DNA of 64,000 bases from Mangrovimicrobium sp033283325 (GCA_033283325.1 JAWMQO010000004.1:372001-436000), one strand, 5' to 3'; shown: positions 33,628 through 43,546, numbered from the stretch's first letter. Numbers and translations: made by a program. Notes: generated from the letters alone by a model not told the origin.

Positions 33628-36276
33628 TCAGACGCTTGACGGATCGACCTTGTCGGCCGGGATATTCAGCTCCTGCATCGCCGCGGCGACTTTCGAGGCT
33701 TCGATACTGCCCTCGTCCGCGAGCGATTTCAGCGCCGCCAGGACCACGTAATCCCGGCTCACCTCAAAGAAGTCCCGCAGTTTGGAGCGGGTATCGGAGC
33801 GACCGTAGCCATCAGTCCCGAGCACGGTGTAGCGGCCGGGAATGAACTCCCGTAGCTGGTCGGTGTAAGCCTTGAGGTAGTCAGTGGCCACAATGAAGGG
33901 ACCGGTTTCCGCGCTCAACTGGGCGGTTATGTAAGGCACCCTGGGTTCCTCTTCCGGGTGCAGCATGTTCCAGCGCAGCGCGGCCTTGCCGTCGCGCTGC
34001 AACTCGTTGACCGAGGTCAGGCTCCAGATGTCGGCGGCTACCTTGAACTTCGACTCGAGGATTTCCGCTGCGGCCTCGACTTCCCTCAGGATGCTGCCTG
34101 AACCCATCAGCTGGACCCGCAACTTGTGCCGTGCCGGGCTGCGGTGGAGACGATACATACCCTTGATGATGCCCTCTTCAGCGCCCTCGGGCATGTCGGG
34201 GTGGTAGTAGTTCTCGTTCATCGTGGTGATGTAATAGAAGCGGTTCTCGCCTTCCGCGTACATGCGACGCAGGCCGTCCTGGATTATCACCGCCAGCTCG
34301 TAGCTGTAGGTCGGGTCGTAGGTGACACAGTTGGGAATCGTGTTGGCCACCAGGTGACTGTGACCGTCCTGGTGCTGCAGGCCTTCGCCGTTCAGGGTGG
34401 TACGCCCGGACGTGGCGCCGATCAGGAAGCCCCGGGCCTGGCAGTCGCCCGCCGCCCAGGCGAGGTCGCCGATGCGCTGGAAGCCGAACATCGAATAGAA
34501 GATGTAGAAAGGCACCATCGGATAGTTGGAAGTACTGTAGGAGGTGGCAGCGGCCAGCCAGGCGGAGAAGGCGCCCGCCTCGTTGATACCCTCTTCGAGG
34601 ATCTGGCCCTTGATGTCTTCCTTGTAGAACATGATCTGGCCGGCGTCCTGCGGGGTATAGCGCTGGCCTACCGACGAGTAGATGCCGAGTTGCCGGAACA
34701 TGCCTTCCATGCCGAAGGTCCGCGCTTCGTCGGGCACGATGGGCACGATGCGCTCGCCGATGGCCTTGTCCTTGACCAGGGTGGACAGGATGCGCACGAA
34801 AGCCATGGTAGTGGATATCTCGCGCTTGCCACTGCTCTCCATCTGCTTGGCGAAGGCGGGTAGCGGCGGGGTCTTCAGCTTCTCCATGGCGCTGCGGCGC
34901 GCCGGGATGGAACCGCCCAGTTCCGCCCGGGCCTCGCGCATGTAGCGCATCTCCGGGCTCTCCGGATCGGGGCGGTAGTAGGGCACCTCGGCCAGTTCGG
35001 AATCCTTGAGGGGAATGCCGAAACGGTCGCGGAAGGCTTTGAGGCTCTCCATGTCCAGCTTCTTCAGCGAGTGGGTTTCGTTGTTGGCCTCGCCGGCCTC
35101 GCCCATGCCGTAACCTTTCACGGTCATGGCCAGGATAACGGTCGGGCGCTCGCTTTCCTCCACCGCCTGGGCGTAGGCCGCGTAGACCTTGTAGGGGTCG
35201 TGGCCGCCGCGATTGAGGTACATGATGTCCTCGTCGGAGAGGTCCTCCACCAGCGCGAGGGTCTCCGGGTACTTGCCGAAGAAATGCTCGCGGGTGTAGG
35301 CGCCACCGTTGTACTTGTAGTTCTGCAACTCGCCGTCGCAGACCTCGTCCATGCGCTGGCGCAGCAGGCCGGAATCGTCTTTCTGCAGGAGGGGATCCCA
35401 CTTGCGCCCCCAGATGACCTTGATGACGTTCCAGCCGGCGCCGCGGAACACGCCCTCGAGTTCCTGGATGATTTTGCCGTTGCCGCGCACCGGGCCATCG
35501 AGACGCTGCAGGTTACAGTTGACGACAAAAATGAGGTTACCGAGCCGCTCGCGGCCGGCCAGGGCAATCGAGCCCAGTGATTCCGGCTCGTCGCATTCGC
35601 CATCCCCCATGAAACACCAGACATTGCGGTCCTTGTGGTCGACCAGGCCGCGGCTCTGCTGGTACTTGAGGACGTGTGCCTGGTAAATAGCCTGGATGGG
35701 ACCCAGGCCCATGGAGACGGTCGGGAACTGCCAGTAGTCGGGCATCAGCCAGGGGTGGGGATAGGAGGACAAGCCGTCGCCGTCGACTTCGCGGCGGAAA
35801 TTGTCCAGCTGAGCTTCGGTCAGCCGCCCTTCCAGGTAGGACCGCGCGTACATGCCCGGCGCAGAGTGGCCCTGGTAGAACACGAGGTCACCGGGATGGC
35901 CGTTGTCGGTGCCGCGGAAGAAGTAGTTGTATCCCACATCGTAGAGCGTGGCGCTGGACGAGAAGCTGGAGATGTGGCCGCCCAGGCCCTCGTTGTTACG
36001 GTTGGCACGCATCACCATCGCCAGGGCGTTCCAGCGCACCAGCGAGCGGATACGCCGCTCCATGAACAAATCCCCGGGCATGCTCTTTTCGTCTTCCGGA
36101 GCAATGCTGTTGACGAAGGGCGTAACAATCGACGAGGGCAGGTTGACCCCCTGGGTGAGACCGTGGCGGCCCAGCGCCCGCAGCAGGTAGCTGGCCCGAT
36201 CGAGCCCTTCGTGACGAATAATGGAGTCGAGTGACTGCAGCCACTCCTCGGTTTCAATGGGATCGATATCTTCCAT
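33628..36276 (-). CDS. aceE: Pyruvate dehydrogenase E1, homodimeric type
   Basis: An 882-residue thiamine diphosphate enzyme that decarboxylates pyruvate and acetylates the E2 lipoyl groups. It contains FMGDGECDEPESLGSIALAG (start of the ThDP motif), HFFGKYPETLALVEDLSDEDI and QHQDGHSHLVANTIPNC, all typical of AceE. Length matches E. coli (887). The ATG at 36276 has GAGG five bases upstream and is preferred to the GTG at 36282. It is the first gene of aceEF; two 17-bp inverted repeats lie within 185 bases upstream. No lpd or pdhR gene is adjacent. Confidence 0.96.
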   Translation of the reverse strand: MEDIDPIETEEWLQSLDSIIRHEGLDRASYLLRALGRHGLTQGVNLPSSIVTPFVNSIAPEDEKSMPGDLFMERRIRSLVRWNALAMVMRANRNNEGLGGHISSFSSSATLYDVGYNYFFRGTDNGHPGDLVFYQGHSAPGMYARSYLEGRLTEAQLDNFRREVDGDGLSSYPHPWLMPDYWQFPTVSMGLGPIQAIYQAHVLKYQQSRGLVDHKDRNVWCFMGDGECDEPESLGSIALAGRERLGNLIFVVNCNLQRLDGPVRGNGKIIQELEGVFRGAGWNVIKVIWGRKWDPLLQKDDSGLLRQRMDEVCDGELQNYKYNGGAYTREHFFGKYPETLALVEDLSDEDIMYLNRGGHDPYKVYAAYAQAVEESERPTVILAMTVKGYGMGEAGEANNETHSLKKLDMESLKAFRDRFGIPLKDSELAEVPYYRPDPESPEMRYMREARAELGGSIPARRSAMEKLKTPPLPAFAKQMESSGKREISTTMAFVRILSTLVKDKAIGERIVPIVPDEARTFGMEGMFRQLGIYSSVGQRYTPQDAGQIMFYKEDIKGQILEEGINEAGAFSAWLAAATSYSTSNYPMVPFYIFYSMFGFQRIGDLAWAAGDCQARGFLIGATSGRTTLNGEGLQHQDGHSHLVANTIPNCVTYDPTYSYELAVIIQDGLRRMYAEGENRFYYITTMNENYYHPDMPEGAEEGIIKGMYRLHRSPARHKLRVQLMGSGSILREVEAAAEILESKFKVAADIWSLTSVNELQRDGKAALRWNMLHPEEEPRVPYITAQLSAETGPFIVATDYLKAYTDQLREFIPGRYTVLGTDGYGRSDTRSKLRDFFEVSRDYVVLAALKSLADEGSIEASKVAAAMQELNIPADKVDPSSV

Positions 36277-36317
36277 GCTCACCTCGTGTCGTTAACGTGT
36301 ATTGGCGATGCATTTAT

Positions 36318-36334
36318 AGTTCTTTTTTAGAACT
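36318..36334. promoter_or_regulatory. Inverted-repeat operator candidate upstream of aceE, copy 1
   Basis: AGTTCT-TTTTT-AGAACT, a 17-bp perfect 6-bp inverted repeat, 42 bases upstream of the aceE ATG. It shares 18 of 20 bases with a second copy at 36443, including the flanking TAT. The sequence is unlike the E. coli PdhR box. A regulator of aceEF is likely but unidentified. Confidence 0.55.
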
Positions 36335-36442
36335 TATGTCGCAAACACCACCGTCTGACTGGGGGAGCGAGAGCAAAAAATGCCCGGTCGCTACCTGCAG
36401 CGCCCCGCTACCCTACCCCAAATGAGCTTTAATTGGAATATC

Positions 36443-36459
36443 AGTTCTGTTTTAGAACC
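36443..36459. promoter_or_regulatory. Inverted-repeat operator candidate upstream of aceE, copy 2
   Basis: AGTTCT-GTTTT-AGAACC, the second copy of the aceE upstream element, 125 bases centre-to-centre from the first. That is close to 12 helical turns, so two bound proteins could lie on the same face of the DNA. It sits 42 bases past the end of the M16 protease gene. Confidence 0.55.
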
Positions 36460-36500
36460 TATAGTTTCCGAATCGGCCGGCATGCAGCCGGCCTCTCCGA

Positions 36501-39368
36501 CTAATCCGTTATGTAGGTCCGGTGACCCGTTTTGAGGGCCGTGGCGGACTCGACCCGGCGCTGCGAACCCGGGGGAAGCACCCCGCGCTTGCCTGGTGCC
36601 GCGACCTGCAGGGAATGGCGCTCGAGCAGGAACAGGCGCTCGAAGTAGGCCTGCCACTGCGCGTAGTCGAGGTCCTCGATGGCAGCCGCAAGCTGTTGCT
36701 TGGAATCGAAGTCGTACTGCTTGCGGGCCAGGGACTGCCAGTAAAATTCCGCCCGCTGCCAGAGATTTTCCTCGGGGCGCAGCACCTCGTTCAATAACGC
36801 GCGCTGGTTGCGCTGGTAGAGCTCCGCGTCGAGGGATGCGGGTACCCCCCGCAGGAAGCTGTCCATGGCCTTCGCCAGCTCGGCAGTATCCGCGACCGGC
36901 GACTGGATCAGCATCACCAGGCCGGGCACGTCCAGCTGCGGCCAGTAAAATGCCGACACCAGGTAACCGAGCTGCTGCTCCGTGCGCAATTGCTGGAAGA
37001 AGCCGGACTCGAGCAGCTGCCCGGTCATCGCCATGGCCGCCCGCTCCTCCCAGGTATTGTCCCGGGCCTGCAGGTACCAGGCGAGTACCGCATCGTCGTG
37101 GGCGATGTCGACGGGATAGAGCAGGGACTCGCCGGCGGCCAGCTCCAGCACCCTGAGCGGGGGCAGGGCTGGCGGAGTGCCCTCGCCTGCCGGCAGCAGC
37201 TCTGCGATTCGCTCCTGCAGGGTGGCTATGGCATCGGGCGCATAGTTGCCGTAGAGCAGGGCCTGCGCGCTGGCGCTGCGCCAGAACGCCTGCGCGTAGT
37301 TTTCAATATCTCCAAGCGTCATGCCCTCGATCACCTCGATCAGGGCTTCCTCTCCCCACTCGCCGTAAAGCAGGGCTTCACGCAAGTCTCCCATCACCTG
37401 ACGGCTCGGTGGCAGGGCCGCGGTGTTGCGCAGGGAGCGGAGCATGTCATCGCGAATATCCGTGAAGCGCTGCGGGTCGAAATCCGGAGACAGGATTACC
37501 TCGGTGATATCCTGCAGGAGGATATCCTGCTTGTCGTTGTAGCCACTTACCCTGAGGCTGATGCCCTGGGCGTGCTTGTAGAGACTGAAGTTGAGCCCTG
37601 CCAGCGTTGCCGGGTAGGTGAATTCGTTGACCCGGTCCTTGAGCATGGCGGTGTAGAGGACCGCGCTGGCAGCCTGGCTGGGGTCATTACCCACCAGGGG
37701 GGAGCGGAAATTGATATACATGGCTCCCTTTGGATTACGGAACTCCCCGTCCTGGGCGAACCATATCTCACTGCGCGGACTTTCAAAGCGCCTGGAAGGA
37801 ATCGTGGGCAGGTTCGGGTCCAGTGCGACCAGGGACACGTCCTCGGCGATGAACGTATTCGGCGCAGGCAGGTGAAAACCTTCCCCTGCGCCCTCGCCCG
37901 CCCAACTCGCCGGCACCTCGCCCGCCAGGGCCTCAAGTGAATAGGGCGTGAAATACCAGGGCGAAACCCGGTCTGTCTCTACGCTGGGCGCCTGCAGGAT
38001 GACCAGGGCGTTTTCGGGGCGAATCCTGTCCATCAACTCGGCCAGCATGGCCGGCTGGTAATCGTCCATCATGTAGGGGCCGCGCAGCAGATCCTCGGGG
38101 GCGTATTGCCGCATTGCGTCTGCCAGGCGCATCACGTAAGAGATCGGGCTGCCCTTTTCCTGGAAACGGAAAGAGAGCTCGGCAAGTTGCTGCTGCTCCC
38201 GGTAGAGGCGTTCCCGCGGGCCCTCCTCGCGCAGCATGTCCATGTAGCCGAACAGCAGCTGCAGGATCTCCTCGTACTCTTCGACACCCTTTTCGGTGAG
38301 CGTGATCGTTACACCGAAGAGAGAGCCCCCGTCCCACTGCAGCGCGGTGCTGGCTGCGAGGCTTTCCGCCAGGCCCTCGGCCTTCAGGCGGGAGAGCAGA
38401 CTGCCCTCCCCCTCGTGTCCGACCAGGTTGCCGAGATAGGCCAGGGGCTGGGCGCGATACTCGTCCTGGTAGTCGGCGACGGGGAACATCAGCTGCAGCT
38501 CCCTGGCGGAGGCCTGTGGTTTGATCTCCACCAGCAGCGGCAGCGATCCGGGCTCGAACAGGGGCGCCTCTATTCCCTGCCCCTGTACCGACCTGTTCAA
38601 CACAGGGCTGAACATCGGCTCGACCAGGGCCTGCAACTCGTCGAGCGATTGCGCGCCGAGCACGACCAGTCGCATGCGGTTGGCGGAATAGTGGGACTCG
38701 TAGAATTCGAGGAGATCATCGCGCACGGCATCCCCGGGACGGTCGGCCAGGGTCTCGAGGGATCCGGTGGCGAAACGGCTGAAGGGGTGCTGCGGGTTCA
38801 TGACCGCCTGCATGACGTCCAGGTCGCGGCGGCCATCGCTCTTCAGCCCCATCTGGTACTCCGCCTCTACCGCATTTTTCTCCCGCTCCACATAGTCGGC
38901 GTTGAACTGGGGGGCGATGAAGAACTGGGCGAAACGGTCCAGCGCGTCGCCCAGGTAGGGCGCGTCGATATCAAAGAAGTAGTTGGTATTGTCAAAGCTG
39001 GTATAGGCGTTGCGATTGCCCCCGTGGGCAGTGATGAACTCCTCGTAGGCCGCCGGGTCGGGGTACTTCTCGGTGCCCAGGAAGAGCATGTGCTCCAGGA
39101 AGTGGGCCAGGCCTTCGCGGCCCGGAGGGTTGTCCATGTGACCGGTCGCCACATCCAGGGCCGCGGCGGCTGTCGGGGTGTTCGGATCGGAGATCAGCAG
39201 GACCTCCATTTCATTGGCGAGGGTGATCTGTCGGTACTCCCGGCTGTCGCTGGGACTGGTGACCGGCTGCAAGGGCGCCGGTGGCAGGCTCGCACAGGCG
39301 ACAAGGAACGCAGAAACAAATAATACGGTGGCGGCAGGCTTCCACCACCAGAGTTTGGGCTGACTCAT
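36501..39368 (-). CDS. M16 family metalloprotease, lipoprotein (pitrilysin/insulinase type)
   Basis: A 955-residue zinc protease of the pitrilysin family. The N-terminus is a lipoprotein signal, VLFVSAFLVACASLPP (lipobox LVAC). The inverted zinc motif HFLEH occurs in REGLAHFLEHMLFLGTEKYP (about residue 93), with the third ligand Glu in NAVEAEYQMG, followed by three further M16-like domains. It resembles E. coli protease III (962 residues) but is membrane-anchored by lipid. Probable role: degradation of peptides in the periplasm. The ATG at 39368 has GGAG five bases upstream; an in-frame GTG two codons earlier overlaps the perM stop. It is co-transcribed with perM and tusA. Confidence 0.92.
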   Translation of the reverse strand: MSQPKLWWWKPAATVLFVSAFLVACASLPPAPLQPVTSPSDSREYRQITLANEMEVLLISDPNTPTAAAALDVATGHMDNPPGREGLAHFLEHMLFLGTEKYPDPAAYEEFITAHGGNRNAYTSFDNTNYFFDIDAPYLGDALDRFAQFFIAPQFNADYVEREKNAVEAEYQMGLKSDGRRDLDVMQAVMNPQHPFSRFATGSLETLADRPGDAVRDDLLEFYESHYSANRMRLVVLGAQSLDELQALVEPMFSPVLNRSVQGQGIEAPLFEPGSLPLLVEIKPQASARELQLMFPVADYQDEYRAQPLAYLGNLVGHEGEGSLLSRLKAEGLAESLAASTALQWDGGSLFGVTITLTEKGVEEYEEILQLLFGYMDMLREEGPRERLYREQQQLAELSFRFQEKGSPISYVMRLADAMRQYAPEDLLRGPYMMDDYQPAMLAELMDRIRPENALVILQAPSVETDRVSPWYFTPYSLEALAGEVPASWAGEGAGEGFHLPAPNTFIAEDVSLVALDPNLPTIPSRRFESPRSEIWFAQDGEFRNPKGAMYINFRSPLVGNDPSQAASAVLYTAMLKDRVNEFTYPATLAGLNFSLYKHAQGISLRVSGYNDKQDILLQDITEVILSPDFDPQRFTDIRDDMLRSLRNTAALPPSRQVMGDLREALLYGEWGEEALIEVIEGMTLGDIENYAQAFWRSASAQALLYGNYAPDAIATLQERIAELLPAGEGTPPALPPLRVLELAAGESLLYPVDIAHDDAVLAWYLQARDNTWEERAAMAMTGQLLESGFFQQLRTEQQLGYLVSAFYWPQLDVPGLVMLIQSPVADTAELAKAMDSFLRGVPASLDAELYQRNQRALLNEVLRPEENLWQRAEFYWQSLARKQYDFDSKQQLAAAIEDLDYAQWQAYFERLFLLERHSLQVAAPGKRGVLPPGSQRRVESATALKTGHRTYITD

Positions 39369-39370
39369 TG

Positions 39371-40462
39371 TCACTCCACGGTTAATTCAGCAGGTTTCTC
39401 CGGCCCGGAGCCGTCTCCGCGCGAAGGCCATGCATAGATAACGGCCTTGATCAGGGTGGCGAGCGGGATGGCGAAGAAGACCCCCCACAATCCCCAGATA
39501 CCGCCAAAGAAAAGGATTGCCACGATAATCGCCACCGGGTGCAGGTTCACCGCTTCCGAGAATAGCAGGGGCACCAGCACATTCCCGTCCAGCGCCTGGA
39601 TCACCCCATAGACCACGCAGAGGATGTAAAATTCACTGGTAAAGCCCCACTGGAAGAAACCGACCATCAGGACGGGCACCGTCACCAGGGCCGCGCCGAT
39701 GTAGGGAATGATCACCGAGAGGCCGACCAGCAGGCCCAGCAGGGCGGCGTAGCGCAATTCGATGTAGATGAAGCAGAAGTAGCTGACCCCCCCGACGATG
39801 ATGATCTCCACGACCTTGCCGCGGGAATAGTTGGCGATCTGCTGGTTCATCTCCCCCCAGATACGTCGCAGCAGGGGCCTGTTGTCCGGCAGGAATCCGC
39901 CCAGCCAGGCGAGGAGCTTGTCGCGATCCCGGAGGAAGAAGAACACCAGGATCGGAATCAGTACCATGTACATCATGAAGGAGAACAGGCCGGGCAGGGA
40001 CGCCAGCGAACGGGTGACCACCGCCTGCCCCATGCTCGCCGCCTCCGCCTGGGCGAGGGCGATCACGCCGTCGATCTGGTCCTTGCTGACGATCCCGGGG
40101 TAGCGCTCGGGCAGCACCAGGAGCAGCTGCTTGCCCTGTTCGAGGTAGCGCGGCGCATCGCCGACCAGGGAAGCGAGCTGGCGCCAGACCAGCGGCAGCA
40201 GGCCCAGGGTAACCCCGAAGAACGCACCGACGAACACCAGGTAGGCCAGTGAGACCCCCAGCCAGTTGGGCACACCGTGCCTCTCGAGCTGGCCGGACAG
40301 GCCCTGCATCAGGTAAGCCAATACGACAGAGGCCAGCAGTGGCGCCAGGATATCGCCAATGGTCATCAACAGGGCCACGGCAATCGCCAGCAATACCAGC
40401 AGCAGTATCGCCTCCTCCTCGAACAGGTACCGCTGGTACCACTTCCTGAAGACTTCCAGCAT
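39371..40462 (-). CDS. perM: AI-2E/PerM-family transporter
   Basis: A 363-residue membrane protein of the AI-2 exporter-like superfamily. It has about eight hydrophobic segments and family features such as ILVFFFLRDRDKLLAWLGGFLP, GVSYFCFIYIELRYAALLGLLVGLSVIIPYIGA-type helices, LDGNVLVPLLFSEAVNLHP and FGGIWGLWGVFFAIPLA. The ATG at 40462 has a very strong ribosome site (GGAGG eight bases upstream), better than the TTG at 40483. The gene lies between tusA and the M16 protease gene, an arrangement common in gammaproteobacteria. The substrate is not known. Confidence 0.9.
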   Translation of the reverse strand: MLEVFRKWYQRYLFEEEAILLLVLLAIAVALLMTIGDILAPLLASVVLAYLMQGLSGQLERHGVPNWLGVSLAYLVFVGAFFGVTLGLLPLVWRQLASLVGDAPRYLEQGKQLLLVLPERYPGIVSKDQIDGVIALAQAEAASMGQAVVTRSLASLPGLFSFMMYMVLIPILVFFFLRDRDKLLAWLGGFLPDNRPLLRRIWGEMNQQIANYSRGKVVEIIIVGGVSYFCFIYIELRYAALLGLLVGLSVIIPYIGAALVTVPVLMVGFFQWGFTSEFYILCVVYGVIQALDGNVLVPLLFSEAVNLHPVAIIVAILFFGGIWGLWGVFFAIPLATLIKAVIYAWPSRGDGSGPEKPAELTVE

Positions 40463-40479
40463 CGCCAGCTCCTCCTGCT

Positions 40480-40713
40480 TCAACGCTTTTGCAGCAGGTA
40501 GCTGAATACACCATCGACGACCGCGGACTCCAGCAGCAGGTGCCCGGATTGCTCGGCGAAGACCTGGAAGTCGCGCTCGGAGCCGCTGTCAGTCGCCAGC
40601 ACGCGAAGCTGCTCGCCACTGGCCAGCGCATTCAGCGCGCGCTTGGCCTTGAGCAGCGGCATGGGACATTGCAGGCCCCTCGCATCCACCTCGGTGACAA
40701 CAATCTGGCTCAT
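40480..40713 (-). CDS. tusA: TusA-like sulfurtransferase
   Basis: A 77-residue SirA/TusA-fold protein. VDARGLQCPMPLLKAKRAL holds the conserved Cys-Pro-x-Pro at residues 16-19, where the Cys carries the persulfide. The body ends LLESAVVDGVFSYLLQKR. It relays sulfur, for example to tRNA 2-thiouridine or molybdenum cofactor pathways. A longer open frame extends upstream to 41070, but the TusA fold begins at the ATG at 40713. It is the promoter-proximal gene of tusA-perM-M16 and diverges from bepA. Confidence 0.92.
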   Translation of the reverse strand: MSQIVVTEVDARGLQCPMPLLKAKRALNALASGEQLRVLATDSGSERDFQVFAEQSGHLLLESAVVDGVFSYLLQKR

Positions 40714-40852
40714 CGATCTATCCGGAGAAAACAACAGTCGGCTGAGTATACGCATTCGCCACGGCGGAATGAACTTCACCGGCTGCCGATGATCATAACC
40801 CTGGGCTACAATCAGCCCTTTCCGCAACGAGCCGATACAAGAGCCTGACCTC

Positions 40853-42331
40853 GTGCAGTACTCCCCCAAGTTACCCGGCAGCCGAAGGCGATGGATTCCC
40901 CTCCTCCTGGCTGCAACACTGTCCCTGCCGGCGGCTCCAGGCCTCGGCAACGAGAAACTGAAAATTCCCGACCTGGGGGACGCCAGCAGCAGCCTCTTTT
41001 CAGCCGAGTACGAATACCAGCTGGGCCGGGCATGGTTACGGATATTTCGCAGCCAGGTACCAACGGTCAACGACCCCCTGCTCTACGATTACCTCAACAA
41101 CCTCATCTACAGACTGGTCAGCCACAGCCAGTTGCAGGACCGGCGTATCGACCTGGTGATCGTGGATAACTCGACGATCAACGCCTTCGCGGTTCCCGGC
41201 GGCGTGATCGGCGTGCACAACGGACTCTTCCTCTACGCCCACAGCGAGGATGAACTGGCGACCGTACTGGCGCACGAGATCGCCCACCTTAGCCAGCGGC
41301 ACTTCTCCCGCGGTGTGGAGTACCAGCGCAGCCAGACCCCACTCAACCTGGCCGCCCTGCTCGCCGGCCTGGTGGTGATGGCCACTGCTGGCGGTGATGC
41401 GGGCATGGCTGCGATCAGCGCATCCCAGGCCATGGCCCAGAACAACGCCCTGCGTTTCAGCCGGCAGAACGAACAGGAGGCAGACCGGCTCGGCATGCAG
41501 ACCCTGGTCGAAGCGGGCATGGACCCCTACGCCGCCCCCGCCATGTTCGAACGCATGCTGCAGTCCTCCCGTTACACCAGTGCGGAGCGCATCCCCGAGT
41601 TCCTGCGCAGCCACCCCCTCTCGGAAAACCGGGTGGCGGACACGCGCAACCGCGCCCGCCAGTATCCCCGCCAGTTGCACGCTGACAGCCTCGACTTCCA
41701 GCTGATGCGCGCGCGAGTCCGCAACCAGCTGGCGGCGACACCGGAGGAGGCTATCCAGCGCTTTCGCGGTGAACTGCAGGGAACACCGCGCTCGCCCGAG
41801 GCTTCACGGTACGGACTGGTACTGGCTCTGATCGACGCAGGCCGCGCCGATGCGGCGGCGCTGGAACTGGATGGCATCTGGTCCGGGGATCGCACACGGA
41901 TCGAATACGTCATCGCCGACTCCGAGATCGACCTGCTGCGTGGCGATGCCCAGCCGGCAGTGGACAAACTGCGGAAACAACTGGAGCTGAACCCGGGCAA
42001 CCACCCCCTGACCATGCAGTACGCCCGCGCCCTGACCCGCAACCAGCAGGCGCATATCGCGGAAGAGGTACTTGTCGCCCAGAGCAAGAATTACCCCAAC
42101 GACCCGGGGCTATGGTACGAACTCGCGGAAGTGCAGGGGCTGTCCGGCAACATCATCGGACTGCACCAGGCCCGCGCCGAGTATTTCATTCTCAATGGCT
42201 ACCTGGACCAGGCGCAGGAACAGCTGGAATACGCGCAGAAACTGGTGAAGAACGACTACCCGACCAGCGCGCGCATCAACCAGCGGCAGGCGGACGTGGC
42301 CGCGATGCGGGAGCAGATGGAGAACTTCTAG
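40853..42331 (+). CDS. bepA: M48 metalloprotease with TPR repeats, BepA-like
   Basis: A 492-residue periplasmic protease and chaperone that maintains outer-membrane assembly. It has a basic N-terminus, then a signal peptide (IPLLLAATLSLPAAPGLG), an M48 catalytic domain with ATVLAHEIAHLSQRHF (HExxH near residue 143) and the third zinc-ligand region QNEQEADRLGMQTL, and a C-terminal TPR region (LRGDAQPAVDKLRKQLELNPGNHPL). Length is close to E. coli BepA (487). The start is a GTG at 40853. It diverges from tusA, as in many gammaproteobacteria. Confidence 0.93.
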   Translation: MQYSPKLPGSRRRWIPLLLAATLSLPAAPGLGNEKLKIPDLGDASSSLFSAEYEYQLGRAWLRIFRSQVPTVNDPLLYDYLNNLIYRLVSHSQLQDRRIDLVIVDNSTINAFAVPGGVIGVHNGLFLYAHSEDELATVLAHEIAHLSQRHFSRGVEYQRSQTPLNLAALLAGLVVMATAGGDAGMAAISASQAMAQNNALRFSRQNEQEADRLGMQTLVEAGMDPYAAPAMFERMLQSSRYTSAERIPEFLRSHPLSENRVADTRNRARQYPRQLHADSLDFQLMRARVRNQLAATPEEAIQRFRGELQGTPRSPEASRYGLVLALIDAGRADAAALELDGIWSGDRTRIEYVIADSEIDLLRGDAQPAVDKLRKQLELNPGNHPLTMQYARALTRNQQAHIAEEVLVAQSKNYPNDPGLWYELAEVQGLSGNIIGLHQARAEYFILNGYLDQAQEQLEYAQKLVKNDYPTSARINQRQADVAAMREQMENF

Positions 42332-42338
42332 CGGGGGC

Positions 42339-43412
42339 TCAGGCCTTGCCTTTCACACTGAGATTGAGCTGCGCCGCGAAATCCAGCATCCGGCGCAGGG
42401 GCACCATCGCTTTCTCGCCGAGCGCGGGATCGACGAAGACTTCGTTGTCGTCGCGCTCGAACACCGCGGCCAGCGCCTCGAGGTCGTTCATCGCCATCCA
42501 GGGGCAGTTGGCACAGCTGCGGCATGTGGCGCCCTCGCCAGCGGTGGGGGCGATGATGAACTCCTTGCCCGGGGCTTCCTGCTGCATCTTGTAGAAGATG
42601 CCCTGGTCGGTGGCGACAATGAAGCGCTCCCGATCCATCTCCCTGGCCGCCTTGATGATCTGCGTGGTGGAGCCGACCCGGTCCGCCAGTTCCAGCACCG
42701 CCTGCGGCGACTCGGGATGCACCAGTACCGCCGCGTCGGGGTAGACGGCCTTGAGGTCGGCGATGCCCCGCGCCTTGAATTCCTCGTGCACGATACAGGC
42801 GCCGTCCCACATCAGGATATCGGCACCGGTTTCCCGGCGCACGTAGTTGCCCAGGTGCTGGTCCGGGGCCCAGATAATTTTCTCGCCCTGGTCGGCGAGG
42901 TGCTCCGCAACGTCCAGCGCGATGCTGGAGGTCACCACCCAGTCAGCGCGCGCCTTCACCGCCGCCGAGGTATTGGCGTAGACCACCACGGTGCGATCCG
43001 GGTGCTGGTCACAGAAGGCGGAAAACTCGTCGATCGGGCAGCCGACATCCAGCGAACAGGTGGCTTCGAGGGTCGGCATCAACACCCGCTTGTCAGGTGT
43101 GAGGATCTTCGCCGTCTCGCCCATGAACTTTACCCCGGCCACAATCAGGGTCTGTGCCGGGTGGTCGTGACCGAAGCGCGCCATTTCCAGGGAATCGGAA
43201 ACACAGCCGCCGGTTTCTTCCGCCAGGGCCTGGATGGCCGGCGAAGTGTAGTAGTGGGCGACGATGACCGCGTTCTCCGCCTCCAGCCGCGCCTTGATGC
43301 GGTCCTTGAGGGCCGCTTCCTGCGCGGGTGTGAGGCGCTGCTGCTCCGCGCGATCCAGATGTTCCTGGACCTGCAGGCGAATGCTTTCGAGTTTGTCGGA
43401 GGCGATGCTCAT
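42339..43412 (-). CDS. nadA: Quinolinate synthase NadA
   Basis: A 357-residue [4Fe-4S] enzyme that condenses iminoaspartate with dihydroxyacetone phosphate to make quinolinate for NAD synthesis. It contains VIVAHYYTSPAIQALAEETGG, VAGVKFMGETAKIL, PTLEATCSLDVGCP and CRSCANCPWMAMN; the cluster Cys ligands are in the last two motifs and in WDGACIVHEEF. It converges with bepA (seven bases between stops) and diverges from the GGDEF-EAL gene at 43625. Confidence 0.96.
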   Translation of the reverse strand: MSIASDKLESIRLQVQEHLDRAEQQRLTPAQEAALKDRIKARLEAENAVIVAHYYTSPAIQALAEETGGCVSDSLEMARFGHDHPAQTLIVAGVKFMGETAKILTPDKRVLMPTLEATCSLDVGCPIDEFSAFCDQHPDRTVVVYANTSAAVKARADWVVTSSIALDVAEHLADQGEKIIWAPDQHLGNYVRRETGADILMWDGACIVHEEFKARGIADLKAVYPDAAVLVHPESPQAVLELADRVGSTTQIIKAAREMDRERFIVATDQGIFYKMQQEAPGKEFIIAPTAGEGATCRSCANCPWMAMNDLEALAAVFERDDNEVFVDPALGEKAMVPLRRMLDFAAQLNLSVKGKA

Positions 43413-43546
43413 GACGGCAATGGGACAGCGTGAAGGGGCGCAGAGTCTACCACAGTTTCCCGGGCTCGGAAGCCAGGAGATCGCGCCGCACCACTTTGGC
43501 GGGGGCGACGAAGCAGAGCAAAGCAGGCGCGGCCAAAGTTTTTGTG

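Noticed and set aside
36318..36459. LexA or PdhR boxes upstream of aceE
   Set aside because: The spacing and sequence do not match CTGT-8-ACAG (LexA) or the E. coli PdhR motif, so no named regulator is assigned.
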